Below, one piece after another: positions 1-14,505 of a stretch of 64,000 nt of DNA. The DNA comes from Polydactylus sextarius (Eukaryota > Chordata > Actinopteri > Polynemidae): NCBI GenBank assembly GCA_016801845.1, contig CM028923.1, positions 3,224,501 to 3,288,500 of the forward strand. The letters are read 5' to 3'. The translations under genes and the position numbers were made by a program. Within the stretch, counting starts at the first letter, position 1. Each line of letters begins with the position of its first letter. The notes below the pieces were generated by a model, which was not told where the DNA came from, did no database searches, and saw only the letters and a list, made by a program, of their open reading frames with translations.

Positions 1-3000
1 CCTCGGCCATCGCGCCATCGGGGACTTCCTGAACAAAGTGCAACCTGAACATGTGTTCCTCTTCCTGCTAAACAAATCTATTTAATAGCGCCTCCCAATA
101 GAAACAGAGGCAGCGACTCATTTGTCCAAGGCCAGGGATGGTTCCCACAAGGTCAGCTGCCGAGCGTAAACTAATACCGTCTGCGTTAAGGGACAAACAG
201 AACAGAGACACCAACTCCGTCTAGATTCCCTGCTGAGGTCTGGAGCCAATAATCTGCTCAAAATGTATGGGAGGATAAAGGCTGCGCTTGGACAAAACAA
301 AAGAGTTCGGCTTGTTTGTTTAAACTGTGTGTGTCTGTGGGTTTTTGTATCAGTTTGTTTCCATCTGCGTCTCTTTTTTCTCTTCTTTCTTTTCTTGTGT
401 GTTTTTATTTTAGATTAATCTTTTTTTTTTTTTATTTTGGCAAAGACAGTTTCCAGTAAACAATACATTTGTGTTGGTGAGGAGAAAATAATGCGGCAAA
501 AAAACGTGAAAGAAAAAAAGAAACAAAAGTATCTGAGAAGTGAAGTGAGCAGTCGTATCCGTTTTGAAGGAACGGACCGAGGAGATCATACATTTTCTCA
601 TAAACGAGGTGTTTTTTTATGGGGCGCTCCTTCAGCAGCCGCTGCTGTGAACTGTGAAAACTAAACGAGCACGTTTAATTTACTGTAGCTCATTCGACTT
701 GTGAGGAGCATAAATGTAGAAACGTGTTTTATATTTGCTCCACAGCTGCTCTGATGGTTAACGATATATTTACCTGCGTCTTCGGAGGTTTTGTTTTCAC
801 CTGCATCTGCTGTTTGTTTGATTATTTGTCAGGAAGAAGTTTTTTTAAAAAATAGTTTGGACTAAACTTGGTGGAGAGAAGAGAGTTGGACCAGGGAGGA
901 GTCCATTAAAATTTTCCTGTAACGTTTCCTGTAACATCATATTTATGATGTTGAGATCTGAGGTTTTGTACGACTCAGTGCAGCTTCAGATAAAAATTTA
1001 GTGTCATCATAGTTTAGACTGTAACTACACAGGAAAGAGTTAGAGCTACATATAGTAGTAATATGGTCATTTTTTAGGTGTTTAATAGATACTATAGTTT
1101 TATATCCACACTACAGAAAAGGAATATAGTCTAATTTATAACTGATCCTATTTTCATCAGCTGAGGATCCTTATATTTATATTTATACCAGTTCAAACCA
1201 AAGAAAGGTTTTTATTTTTTGGTATTTTGGCTAACAGAGTGAGGCTGTGTAACAGAGCAGCTGTGTTAGTGGAGATGTTGAGGTGAAAATAGACAGAGAA
1301 AGTTGAACATTTTGTTTGTTGTCTGGAGATATTTTGGTTTTAAAAGAAAAAGATCGTACATGGAACAAAACAACTATTTACAGCAAATGATGTCGAGCTT
1401 TTTGCTGCGTCACCTTAGCTGCAAACATGTAGTTTGTAGCACCAAGAATGTATGAAATATACAAAAACAAAAACATTTGTTTTCTATATACTTCTATATA
1501 CTATCTCCAAGAATACACATATTTACTGATGAGACAGAAATGTTACCGTGATGGATGCAGGTTTCCATCCTGCACCACATCCTGATTCAGTTTTGGTTTC
1601 TCAGTTTCTATATTTTCTAGAATAATAATATTTGTGGCAGATCGTCTGGTCAGCATCTAAAATACATCTTGTTGTTTCAGTGAGTTTTAGTGAAAGTCTA
1701 AATAACGTCAACACTCAGAGATGAAGCTGATATTAAACACATCATTTTGTCTTCGTTCTTCGTTGTGCAGGTTCTTCTCTTCTTCTGTTGCAGATTCACC
1801 TTCATCACCTCCATCACTTTCCTCTTCAGCTCTTTTTTCGTTTTTTTTCTCCAGACAGTCGATGCAGGTGTCGGTGTGAATCTGCCTTTTCCCGGTGACC
1901 TTTTAAAGGAGCTCATCATTTTTCTCTTCTGAGCTTCTTTTCCATCTGCCTCCGTCCATTTTTTAGTACATTAATTTTTTCCTTCTAGAGTCTTGTTGTC
2001 TTCTTGGAGAGAGTTTATGTCAGTGATGACACCATCTCTGACGCCCCGCAGAGCTTTCTGCAGCCGCTCTGAGTCTTAAAGAGAAAAACTGAACCGCACA
2101 CAAAAGAAACGTATATGTAGTTCACGTGTAATGTGTTAACAGCCTGTACAACTCATGTAATCCATCAATTATAGACGCAGACAACGGCGGTAATCTCTAA
2201 TCATCCTTTTCTATTTGCATTTTTATTCAGATATTTTAGAAATAGTGTATTTCTCAATGTGACCTACTGCGTGGTAGAAATTGTGATGCATGAACTCAAC
2301 AAACTGTGTGAGAATGTAGCAAAGCTTTAGACAAAAAAAATATGAATAAATAACAGAGAAAGTGTCTGTCCGAGAGAGATACGGTGCCGAGGAAGTTTCC
2401 TCGGGTCAAATGAAGAAATCTCAGCCGGTTTCATTCGTCTGTGAGATGAAGTTCGGCTTGAAACTTGAGGTTTTTTTTTTTTTGTTTTTTTTTAGCTTCA
2501 GAAATGTTGCAGAAGTTTGTGGTTTGACTTTGACCAAAGACACAGAGATGACTCTCTGGTTTGGTGGTTTGGACGTTGATGTTGACGTAAAGTTGAAGTC
2601 TGGATCATCATCGTCGTCATTGTCCTGCTGCACTTTTAATTTGAAAGAGATAACGATAACGACAATGATAAGAGATAACAGAAAGATAGTGGAGGTAGGA
2701 GCATATGACGACATCCTGCTGAGACATTTATTTTTCTATCGACATTTACTGTGACTGCTGACACAAGAGTCTGTATCAGATAACAAGGGTCAAATATTTT
2801 ATCTTCATCATCGTTGTCTTTATGACATTTGAATTTCAGCCATTTATTTTATTTCCCTCCCGTTAGATTTAAACTAATCGATACAAAACTTACAAAAATA
2901 AAAAATAAAAATGTGCTTTTATCATCAGAAGTTGATGTTGTAGGTGCAGGAAATTCAATATGTTTACATTGAACGCTTTATTTGTTCGTTCTGCTTCATC

Positions 3001-5064
3001 AAACGTGCAGCTCATGAGTAGTTTAATAAACGCCATCCGTCGTGTAACAACAACGTCAAGTCGCAGTGGCCAGAGTTAGAAACGAAACGAAGCGCATGAG
3101 TTTCCAGATTTTATATTTGAAAAAAGGAAAAATCCTAAAAAAAAGAGACGTTGGAGAAAAGCTGAAAAAATTTGGACAAGCAACAAGGGAGGAACTTTAT
3201 GGCAAATGAAGTGAGCGAGGAGGCAGGTTAGTTGGCCGCAGAGGGAAAGTAAAAAAAAAAAAAAAAAAAAAGCTTGATGTCAGATGTGGATGAAGGTAAA
3301 AAGTAAAGATGCTAAAAGAAGAGGAACGGGGCCAGAAATATAAACCAAACATTCAGAGTATTGGTTACAGGGGACGTGCAGTTACAGACTCATCCTTGAA
3401 GGTTCGTATTTCGTCTTTATGACCGTTTCACCGTCGCCTGCAGAGAAACAAACTTAAACTCTGACTAGCATCCGTGGGAGCGTCACTTAGAGGTAAAGAT
3501 TTTTCCTAAAAATATTCTATTTGTGTGTCTCGTGTACTTGACGTCCCTCAGCTCAGTGGGAGTTTGAGCCGCGTGAAAGGAAAGAAACAGGACAAAAGAG
3601 GACACAGAGGACCTCTATTATTTATTTTGTGAGAGATGAAGGAACAGTGTGTGAAACGATGTCTAGACGATGTTTCACACTATTGGCGCTGATTGGCCCA
3701 GATAAAAGCGGTAGATTAACAGCTCTGGATCAATCGGTCGTGTGGAAGACAAAGACGGACGTGAATTTTGACTCGTTTCTCTTCAAAAAAAAAAAAAAAG
3801 AAGAACAAAATCAGATTAGAGGTGAATCAGGGTCGTTGTGGATCGTGTTTGACAAAGATTATTCACGTAAGAAGGTTTTTAGTCCAGAAGGAAACTTGAC
3901 TGACACATTTTATAGCTGATGTTTGCTCAACCTCAGTTACATTGAGGCAACGATTGCTCCTTTTTTTTTTTTTTTTTAAATATATCAAGGTTTTTTTAGA
4001 CTTGACCTACTTGAAACTTGACAGCAAAAAAAAAAAAGCTTAAAATTTCATGTTTTGACCTGGTAAAATCTTGTAAATTTAGAAAATAACTAACAGCCGT
4101 GGGCCTGCCAAGCAAGCCAACATCTCAGATATTAAAATATTTATGCTCATTGAAAGAACCTGGTTTGAGACGTGTAAAATCCTCTAAAAGAAAAATATTA
4201 CAGCCCCGTAAGTTTATTTGTCAGCGTTTCTCGAAAAAGGAAAGTTGAAGTTTTTGACTCAACACAACTTTGTTGAACTGTGACTTAAAGTGAGACCAGA
4301 AGCTGTTTTGTTTTACTAATCAGTGACCACCGTGCTAAAGACCAAAACAATTATCTGAAATGATCAGCTACTGTAACAGCAGCTCAAGTGCAGGAGAGTC
4401 ATAAAATCGTTCAACTAACTCAGTAATGTGAATTATACAGTTGCTATGAGCTACAGACCAAGTAGGACAGTCGCTGCAAAAAAGCCCCGAGAGTCTAGTG
4501 AAATGAGCAGCCGTCCGTTTCATTGCTTAAAGAGTTCGGCTTTTAATTTGTGGGAAGTTACACGTTCGTGCTTTAAGAGTTTCAGAGCTGGACTGTAGAC
4601 GCTGTGTCCATGTTTTAGACCCAGACATCATCTCTACGTCTGAGCTGTTTACTCACTGATTTTGTCGCATTTGATGCAGCGCGGCTGTTTTTTCTCAAAC
4701 CAAAGCTTCAGACGAGGATCAGGAGTGAGACTGAGAGAAAATAAGAAAAGAGATGACAAAGTGAATGAAGTGAGTGAAGAAAGAGGAATCAGAACGAGCA
4801 TGAAAAATGTGCGGGGAGGTTATTACACCTGGCTGCCTGCCCCATCTCAATCCATTTAAAGATAGTCAGTCACAAAGCTGATGGATGATGGAGGGAATGA
4901 GAGGAGAGAGGAACCGGAGGCTGAAAAAAAATCCAAATAACATGTTTTTGGCTCCAATTTAATAGTGTTGATAAACAGAGAGGAGGCTTCGTTAACATGC
5001 TGACGGAGACTCTGACTCCAACAGCGTCATGAAGGAAGGAGTCATTCATCCTCATCCTTATTAC

Positions 5065-5622
5065 AGTGTAGAAAGAACCTGAAAGTCTCTACTCTAGAGT
5101 AGAAATACAGATACTAGAGTAGAAATACAGACACTAGAGTAGAAATACAGACACTAGAGTAGAAATACAGACACTAGAGTAGAAGTACATGTATTAAAGT
5201 AGAAGTACAGACACTCGACCATAAAATAACTTCAAGTTCAAGTCGTCACTAGAATGATTCTCCAGTAAAAGTCTTAAAGTATCTAGTATTTACTGTACTT
5301 CAGTATGACAGTAATCTATAAGTAAATGTAGTTAAGTGTAAAAAGGAAAAGTACAAGTACATGTTAATAAAAACAGAAGAATATTATGAAGTTTATCCAG
5401 CACTTTAAAACATGGAGCTACACAGATAGAGTGAAGAGGAGCGGTAGAGAAAACACCATGTGTCATTTCAACTGATTTTTGACATTGAACATGAAAATAT
5501 ATCAGAGTAAAAGTATGTGATCAAGTTAGGAAATGAAGTAGTGAAGTAAAAAGTACAGATATTTCCAAAACATACTGAAGTACAGTAGTGAAGTATTAGT
5601 ACTTTGTTACTATACAACACTT
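5065..5622 (+). mobile_element. MITE family 1, copy 1 (CAGTGTTGTATA-type ends)
   Basis: One of four copies in the window. The shared core runs from about 5201 to 5425 (tracts such as AGTCTTAAAGTATCTAGT and ACAGTAATCTATAAGTAAA), and the right end reads TTGTTACTATACAACACT. The ends of the four copies are inverted relatives of CAGTGTTNTATA, as in a non-autonomous DNA transposon with short terminal inverted repeats. This copy has an expanded 20-bp tandem repeat near its left end and lacks the central block found in the copy at 37355. No coding capacity. Confidence 0.75.
5091..5215 (+). repeat. 20-bp minisatellite inside the MITE
   Basis: The unit AGAAATACAGACACTAGAGT is repeated at 5121, 5141 and 5161 exactly, with one mismatch at 5101, a diverged unit at 5181 and a partial unit at 5201. 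Other copies of the MITE carry only one or two units here, so the array grew within this copy. Confidence 0.9.
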
Positions 5623-8024
5623 TTACTCTGACACACTCTCTTCCTCTTCTTCTTCTTCTTCCGCCCACATCAGAGGTGAGAAAGCAGCGAGGAAGAAAAG
5701 GTCCGTCCAAATGTCAAGTGGTTTGTGCTTCGTTGAAAAATGCATGTTGAGCCTCGTCTCCTCTGAACGCAGCCTCGCCTCGGCATCGGTTTGGGTTTAT
5801 GTCTCTTGACAACTGAATCCTCTTCTCCCAGACACCCTCTGACTCATAGTGTGTGTTTTGTCAGTGACAGCAGGTCTGTAAACTTTCTGTGTGAACTGAT
5901 CATAGAAACACAGCGGTCGATTCATGAAATATAGATGATAAAAGTGGAAATCCTGAAAAGAAAAGAGCAGTGAAAACCAGAAGTAAGTTTGGATATTGAC
6001 AAATATTAGACTTTGTTAATTGAAAAAAAAATAAATAAAACTTCAGAACTTATAATTAAAAGTTACCACTTTGACAGAAAGAACAATGAACCAAATTAAC
6101 TAAATAACTTAATAATAAAAAAAAAAGACTTTTCTATAAAACCGTCATTCTGACATTTACACATTTTTTTCTTTCCAGTCAAATTTGTTTGGATTTGAAT
6201 TCAGTTTTTCTGAGACAGTGTTAAATGTCATTGATTAAAACGGTTATTAAATTGTCATTTAATTTTTTTTTTTTTTTAACAGATAGAAAATTCATTAACA
6301 GTCGCCAACATGTTGACTCGTATCGTAACGGCGGCGCTTTATCTTCTGGCTTCAAGAGACTACAACTGATAAGCAAAATTGCCAAAAAATAAATAAATAA
6401 ATAAATATATTCTCTGGATCTAGTCTCTCAAATATGAAGATTTGATTCTTTTCCCTTCATTATGAGCTGTGGGAAAAATCATTTACAGAAAAAAAAACCA
6501 AGAAAAAACCGATCCATTAATTAATTTAGCTCAATAACACTATAAGTGAGTACGCTCTTCTCATTTCAAGTCCTCTGACTCACTTCCTGACTTCCATTAT
6601 TTCAATCGTGAGGAGATTTGGAAACTTTTTCAATTTGAATTGAGGCCAAATGACAAAAAATTTAAAAAAAATTAAAAAAGGGAAAGAAACCTACCAGCAG
6701 CATTCGATGTAATTCCTCAGACGACGCAGAATTAGTCAATAATGATCTTGTATGAAAACAATGATGTTTTAATGAATCTGACTCTATCTCTCTCTCTATC
6801 CGAGCGATGCCTGATCAAGGCCGTTTGTCAGCAGTTTCAGTTTCAGGTGTCGACGGCGCCTCACGCTGACGCGCTGCCAATGACGCACTCGTCTGTTTCT
6901 GACCGTTTCTGCTTATTTAGCACCGAGCAGCCTCCTCCTCCTCCTCCTCCGTCGTCTATTGTTTTGCCTGCATGTAATTATGTTCCTCTCAGGCCCAATG
7001 TCAAGCCATTTTTATTTTTTCACTCCATGAACGCTGCAATTTGTTCCCAGATTTTTTTTTTTTTTATTATTATTATTTTTATTTCTTATTTTTTATCCTT
7101 GAGCAGCAGCAACTTATTGAGCTGCTAAATAACACATCAGTGTTGAGGTGAAGGCCGAGAATTCAACTTTTACTATTCATTTTTTTTTTCTTTTCTTTTC
7201 CGAAACATAATAAATGATAAATTGTGCTGTGGCCTCGTCCAACGCTCCGTCACGTCTTTCTTTCCTTTCATCCGAAGCTTTGATGACGGACGCGTCACGT
7301 AACCGTCACACTTAAAAAAACACGTCTTGTTTGATCAACTGTGTAGAGAGCGACTGAACCAAACAGTCCAACTGCTTTAGCTTGTTCAGCTCATAACGTG
7401 AATAAACAACCTGCCAACAGAAGAGTAATTGTGATATTAGACCAACAAGCACTTTTGGCTTTCATTCATTTTAACCTCACAGGCTGATGGATAGAAAAGT
7501 GAGAGGCTATTGAAACAGGCTTTGGTGAATTCATCAAAAGAAACAGTGTTGCAGCTCTTAAGTTTTATAAAGTCCTTATCAACTGTTTTCTTTTAAACAG
7601 TTTAGACAACTCTTTGTTTAGATTTAATGAGTGAACCCTCAGAAGACTGACTGAGTAATGACTTTATTAAGCAAACTTCTACTTCTTCCAGAAAATTTGC
7701 ATGTGCTACCACAACTACAACTAATAGGTAAAATTATTTGGTATTTAAGCCTCTATTAAAGAGTTCAGAGTTAAGAAGTTTAAGATGTAGTAAAACGTTT
7801 ATTTCAACAGAAACATGACGCAAACGTCACAACTACTTTTTTTAAAAATGGGCCTTGAACACGTCTACCAAACGGGAGAAAACAACCTCAAAAGACTGTT
7901 GCAAATTGTTGCACGAGAGACGGTGGAAGCAGCCGAGAGACCGTTGATTTGTTGCAAAGGAAACTTTCAACCATTACAGTGACTACGAAACCGCAACATC
8001 AACTTATAAATCTTACGTAGTCAC

Positions 8025-8310
8025 CCTTAAAGCCTGATTTATGCTCATCCGTATCCGTCGATCGCGTCCAACCTCCATGTTCACCTCCCCAACTTTTTAA
8101 AGTGTCCGTCAAAATGACGGAGACCTCATAGCTCTGATTGGTCCCTCATTTCCAGAATCTCGCTTTGCCGGGTGTATTCCTTCCACAACAACATCGCCAC
8201 GCGTCTCCTCTTTAGTTCTCATCTCAGTATTTACAATAAAACGATCTGTTGTTCAGTGTCGATCAGCTCCAATTCCAACAAATGTTGTCTCTGTGTCTCC
8301 ATTATTCGTT
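8025..8310 (+). mobile_element. Probable MITE fragment starting AAAGCCTGATTTATGCT
   Basis: The CTTAAAGCCTGATTTATGCTC start resembles the terminal repeat of a common fish Harbinger-like MITE, followed by CGTC-rich sequence (TCCGTATCCGTCGATCGCG) and a short mirrored GTCCGTCAAAATGACGGAG motif. No matching right end was found, so extent and identity are uncertain. Confidence 0.4.
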
Positions 8311-11219
8311 GTGTGTGTAGGAACAAGGCCGAGCCGTAAATAAACTATCAGCGATAGTTGATAATTGTAACGGAAAGAAATGTATCGTCCTCTATTGTTC
8401 TGGCATTTCCTGTTTCCCAGTGATTATCACATCATGTCTTCGTCTATTCTCATCTTTGCGTTGACGTGTGTATGTATGTAATTGCGCTGCATGAAAAAGT
8501 TCACCCATTTGGTCTGAGTGCACCCTCATATACTGAGCTGCCTCTTGTCTCTAGTTTGTTTATGTACATCATCTCACTTCAAACTTCTCACATCTTCAAG
8601 ACCCAAAGATGTCAAAACTGTCAAATTTTAGTTTATCTCAAAACCCACCTACATTTATCTGCTGAACCACTTCGCCCCACGTTGACTTCAGCTCCAGCAG
8701 TAAAAATTCTGCTCAGGCATCAACGCACCAGTTAACCCACGCTGCCACGTTGACTCACTCTCCAACCTAACGACCCTCAGGGTCTTAACACGTCTTTAAA
8801 CCTTGAACCCAAGTGACCTTATTGACCCAAACGTTGGTAAACCACCCGCTCCTTAGACTTCAGTGACTCTTGTGTTGTTGGGTTCACTAGAGGTTAAAGA
8901 CCTGGATCTCTCAACCACTTCACATTTTCTTCAAGGAGTCTAGTTGCCTTCCTACAGCACATATTTTTGGAATTTGTGATCAGTCTTCAGTGATCTACTG
9001 CTCTGCATTAGATATCACGACATCACTGACTGACTAATGCCCGATTTGAAATAACAGTTCAATACCGAACTCGATCCTTTGAGCAAATTACCATCAGTCA
9101 TCAAGCTCCTCAGCCATTTAAGTAATTACATTATTCATGTAATCTAAACTAAGACAGGAAAGAGCTCCATTAAGCAGTCATGATGAATGTTGCCCTCTTC
9201 AGATTTACATGAAACTTCAAGTGACAAAACTAGTGCAGCCAGTGATGATTGTTTTCTTTATAATTATTTGTTCTGTCAGTTTGGATGAAGCTCAACATTT
9301 CATATCAACCCTGTTTTGGGTTTTGTGATGGAAAAGTCATATTTTTTCTCTCTCTCTCTCTCTCTGTGGGAGTTTTACTTTTTTCTGACCAACAGCTCCC
9401 AATTTTGACGTTGATGAGACGGTGGCAGGAACAGAGTCGGGGTTATATCACGCTGCGGCTGCAGGGTGAATCAGTCGCCCAGCAGGTGAATTATTCAGGT
9501 GATGAGATGTAAACCTCCAGCTCTGAGACCTCGCCAAGGCTAACATTCATTCATACCTGTCAGGGTCTATTCAGCTGTGCTGCACTTTCACACGTTGCTC
9601 CCTGCACCTTTTTTTTTTTTTTTTTTTTTTGTTGCTTTTTTCTTTTCCTCGGGTATGAGCTTATTAAATTGTTTTTTTCCTTCTGAACCTCTGATCCCTC
9701 ACATCACCTCCTGCGCTCGCCTCAAGAGCAGTATTGTTGAAGCTGCCAATATTTCCCTTGTGTTTTTCACTTTAAATTGAGCTTGGACTCAAACCCAATG
9801 GATGATCAACATGCACAAGGGAATATGAGCCTCCCACACAACTTGTACTTTGTTCTTCCCCCAAGTTGTATCTATTACCGTGTTCACAAAGCTTGAAATA
9901 AACCGCTACAGTAGACGGTGTTGTCGGGTTGTCAGTTAACACGTTTCATCCTCGGCCAGAAGATTTTTGACTTAACTTTGACCACAAAAATGCTCACTAA
10001 GTTTTGGGGGACAAGATTAAAATAGCTTTTTGTTTTTTGAAGAAGAAGAAGAAGAAGAAAAAAAAAACTTGTCATTTTCACGACAAAAAGAAACAAGAGC
10101 AGGTGCGAAAACGTTGTTTGTCTGGATTATTTTCAGACCATCTGTTTCATCGGAGCAGAAGGTCAGAAGTTGAGAAAACTCAATAATCACCATCAGGTTC
10201 TGTCTGCAGGTGCTGCGGGCGTCCAGATTCACCTAATGAAATCAATGACTGCCGAGGTTTTAACCCCCTGTAGAGCAAGACTTCACAAAACGCTGTGGTT
10301 GTGTACTCACACTTCAGAAACAAAAACGACTGTTGTTTTTTACCAGAGGAAGTTTTCTTCTTGTTTTCTGAGCTCTTACAAAAACCCGATATGGATTAAC
10401 TGTAGTTATGATTGTTGCTTTTTTCAGATCAGTATTTGCAAGTTAAATTATTTAAATATATTATTTTTTTTGTTTCATAGAAAATTAGGTGTATAATAAG
10501 GTCAGACTGGAGAGTTTAGAGTCTAGATTTCTGTTGCAGCTGATGTTAGTTTGACTTAATGGACCCAACCCGTCGTGTGTCAACAGTAATACTTTGGGAA
10601 ATGTTTTCCTGGCACTCTTTCGACTCCTTAGTCTCAATCAATCCTTATTTGAATACAACAGCCTGTCTGGGTATTGTTGCTGACCGTGTGCATCCATTAA
10701 TGTTCTTGAATTGACTCATCCTCTAATGGCTTCATCTCCTAAAGACACTTGTTGGACGTTGAATGAGCAGCTGGCAAATCTACAGAAATGTGATGCAGTC
10801 GTTCAAAATGGAGGATAATTAGTGCAGTATTTTTGCAGGAAGTCATGTTATTATGGTATTAAAAGTTTTTAAAACTCTTTCATTTTGCTGTTCAGAGCCA
10901 TCCTGAGTTTTTACGAGTTTCCCCGTGTGTGTTCGTCATCCTCTATAACTTCCACCTCCTCCCCTCGCCGTCTTATCCCCGGACGTATCTCCGACAGGGA
11001 TTGTGTGAAGCTCAGATTGATCTACGGCGCTCGCTGTGTGGTCAGCCCCATAGGAAATGTTTGTGTAATGGCTTCTACAGTATACGAGTGCTGTCAAAGC
11101 AGATGAAGACCCAACGCTCTCGGCAGCAGAGTGTGAACTCTGTCTCGATGAGCCACAGCAGGAAACGCTAAGCCCTCCTTTTAACCCCTGCCGCTTTGTC
11201 ACTTCCATTGAGCCCTCTC

Positions 11220-11415
11220 ATCAATTCAACATGACTCTGTGTTTTTCTCATGTTGAATCATGAGCTTTAAGCGGCCAAATGATGTAGTTGGTGATTTAAA
11301 CATGGATGTTACCCATGAAATATGCATATGAGGATATTTAAGCCATGGTTTATGTATGAGTGCTATGTTTGCAACTGCATGTATGAATGATTTAAACATA
11401 AAGCTGAGAGTTTCT
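11220..11415 (+). promoter_or_regulatory. Candidate conserved intronic regulatory element
   Basis: An AT-rich but structured block with GATTTAAACATGGATG, GAAATATGCATATGAGG (octamer-like ATGCATAT) and a second GATTTAAACAT at about 11389. Inference only. Confidence 0.25.
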
Positions 11416-11978
11416 CAGTAGCTGCTGTTTTTCGCACAAACATGTTTTTTTCTTCTTTCTTTTGTTTCAAGGTTGTCGTCGCTTCCATCCTTCGCTGCTT
11501 CATCCTCGATATTTCTGCTGCTTCTTTAACGCCGTTTAATGTCGTGTTTACAACTCAGCTCTATGTCTCTTTTTTTTTTTTTTTTCCCATCACATCCAAA
11601 CATGTTTAGGATTCAGAAAAATCTTCCAACTCGCGGCTGCTCGCTTACCGTGCTGAATCATGGAAAAAAAAAAAGGGGCGAAAGCAAGACACAGAAATAC
11701 GTGTAGCAACCGATGTTTTCTCCCATCATCCTCTTATCTCTTCTGCGTCTCATCCTCTATGCATCTGTCTCTAAGTCCTCCACTCCCTCCAGTATTTATT
11801 TTCATCATCTCTGCTCCTTTATCCTGTTTTCTTTCCTTTTTCCTGTCGATGATAATACGCCAGTGAAAGCTTTTGCCTCGGCCGCGTCCATCACTCCACA
11901 TCAAAGCTTCACTTGTTCTCAAGCTCTCTCTTCTTCATGCTCTATTACTCCACCCTCTCTCTTGTTGACAGAGAGCTG

Positions 11979-11979
<1 letters not shown>

Positions 11980-12025
<46 letters not shown>
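11980..12025 (+). repeat. (GT)n microsatellite
   Basis: An uninterrupted run of about 23 GT units. Confidence 0.95.
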
Positions 12026-12026
<1 letters not shown>

Positions 12027-13120
12027 ATAGTTAAAGGGACTTCTCTGTCTTCATTTGCATCTCCACCTAAAAGACTTTTGAGATGTTGCGGTAGTGGACT
12101 TTTCCTCGTAACGTGCAAGACAAATGAAAAATGGCAATCAAGTCAACACCGCTTTTCACAGCGATGATGTGTTCAGAGAACTGAGTCGCTCATTTGGGTT
12201 GAAAAACAAACAAACAAACAAACAAAAAAAAAACACATGCTTGTGTTGTTGTTAGCGTTCCCGCAGTAAAAGAAGAGAGGCAGCTCGGGTAAAAACCAGG
12301 CAGTGTTTGTGGTTTGTTGATGTCATTCTCACAGTATAATTCATGCACACAGAGAAATCTAGGACATAATCTTCCGCTCTTTTCAGCCTCAGCAAAGTCC
12401 AGATAGCGTCGTATTTACGGCACGAAGCGAGCTGCGGGTTTCAATAATGTGCTGCCTCCGTCCGTCCGGGTCAGGAGAGGGAACGTCACCTCTGTGCTCT
12501 GGTCTCAGCACTTTTTTAAAGCGAGAATAAATCTTCAAAGTGTCAGCGTGACTGCAAATCCTAGAAAAAAGCGCATCACTCCAGCACATGATCAAATCAG
12601 AGGGAAACTGCACATGAAATATGTAAAAATCAGTCTCGTAGAATAAATGTTGTTGTGCAGATTCACAACAAACTGATAATTTTCTGACCTTGATAAACAC
12701 GTCAGCGGCTAAATTCAATCCATGCCACATGTGACGTGAGGCTCAGCAGGGAGCCGCGTTCAATTATGCATGAAAAATATGGTGACTAGGTTTTCAATAT
12801 CTGCACCAAAGTTACATTCAACTGTAGATTCTGTGTTATTTGTCTCTGGTTATGTAGCAGAAGTCAGTCTGGACATTTTAATCATGTGATTGGCCGAGTT
12901 CTGTATGAATAATATGACTCCCTGAAAAGAAGAAGAAGATTAGAGTTGAGATAAGAAGAATTCATCACTACTTTTTTAATGATTCCAGTTCTTTCTCACA
13001 TGTGGCAGCAGTTTCTGCCTGTATGAATAACAATAAAGGGAGGATGCACTCGCATGTGTCTTTACTGACAAAATACAAGTTCACAGTTCAAACAGGATAC
13101 TGACGTCGTCTGGAGTAACT

Positions 13121-13810
13121 AGTTCACACTAGTCGACTTCACCATCGATCAGTGAGTCTCAGTCTCTGTCGTGATCATTGGCGACTTGATGATCTGGAGT
13201 CTCAACAACTGGTCTGAGACCTGTAGTGTTCACACTACAAGACTTGTCAGTGATTGACTCCCGATCACACCATGACGTCACCAAACTCTACGTCTGGTCA
13301 CGTGAACTAGACAGGATGTAGCCGCTGCTTCTCACCGTGATTTACAGCCGTTTATTGTTGACGAGCACCGGTGAAGACGCTGCCTCCGACACAGACTAAA
13401 CCGCTAAACCGGCGTGTAAACATCACCATGGCAACACGCTGGTTTTCACGGTGGAGCTGAAATCAGCAGCAGACCTCCCGGTACCGGGTAACATCTGGAT
13501 CAGGCGCGGGAGTTTGTAGAAAGTGAAAATGAAAGAAAAAGCGTTAAAACGTCAGACTTTTAAACGTGGTTGTGAGTGAATCAGTGAGACGGCAGCAGCA
13601 TTTATCTCACATCCCTCCTCTGATTGGCTGTCGCTCTTTGTCAGTCTCTTCAGACTCCTCCAGTTTTCTAACATGACAGATCCAGTCCTGGTCTCAGACC
13701 AGGTCCCGACGGCCTCTGAAGGAGTCGTTAGGACTGTTCACACATTATGATCATTAGTCCACGAGACACAACGACTAGAAATCATTGGTAAAGTCAACGA
13801 GTGTGAACTT
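13121..13810 (+). mobile_element. MITE family 2, full-length copy
   Basis: This is a roughly 690-bp element with near-matching inverted ends: AGTTCACACTAGTCGACTTC on the left, and the complement of AAGTCAACGAGTGTGAACTT on the right. Similarity between the ends extends about 28 bp. The interior is highly similar to segments at 57031 (reverse) and 62584. It has no open frame of note. A clear target-site duplication could not be read, so the superfamily is left open. Confidence 0.8.
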
Positions 13811-14334
13811 GTCACAAAGTTTCCTTATTGTCCTTTTCATGTGAACATTTCAGCCTTATAATCCCCATATATGACCAACTGTCTCCATGTAACTTGCACA
13901 CGAGGCTCTTAAAATAAAAGGTGAGATTATTTTGTGTAGATTTCTCAGGATATCATCAGTTGGTCCATAAAAAGTAGCTCACTGATTATACTTTATTTGC
14001 AGGTTGAGAATAAATGTGCAGCTTTAACATTATAGTCTAATGTCATGTCATTAGATTGATGTGTTATTATATCAGCTGATGGGAAATTATTGGAGTGTTA
14101 TAACACTGACTGTCAGGCTAAGTGCAGTCTGCATCAGATTTAAAGTTTTCACGCTGGATTCGATGACTCGTCACGACAGTATATTTTTATGCCACTTTGG
14201 TTTCAAACCTGTTTATTCACACCAGCAGCAGGTTGAGGTTTTATGCTACACCTGTAAGTGTGTATGAAATTACCCCTCAGCATTGAATGAAACCAAATAA
14301 CAGATAATGACGATCCATCTGTCCTCAGACTTAC

Positions 14335-14505
14335 CTCAGACTTTTGGCCCCACTGAGGTAATGACAACCATATATTACAACCTAGAGAGCTGTAATAAGG
14401 TTAAACAGCTCGCCTTAGAAAATAACCCCAGATGTCATTGTCCCCTGTAGTCCACCGACAGAAGCTAATTGGCTAATATGGGTGTATTTGCCTCCAGGGC
14501 CCATC
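14335..14505 (+). promoter_or_regulatory. Candidate conserved intronic regulatory element
   Basis: A low-repeat block with GAGGTAATGACAACCATAT and GAAGCTAATTGGCTAATATG. The TAATTGGCTAAT core is similar to the one at 31079. Inference only. Confidence 0.28.

Noticed and set aside
1..87. Open frame at the very start of the window, reading through GDFLNKVQPEH to a stop near 85
   Set aside because: It does not match the preceding MAGI2 exon or any family I recognise, and no donor site supports an exon. It could still be the tail of an exon cut by the window edge, but nothing shows this.
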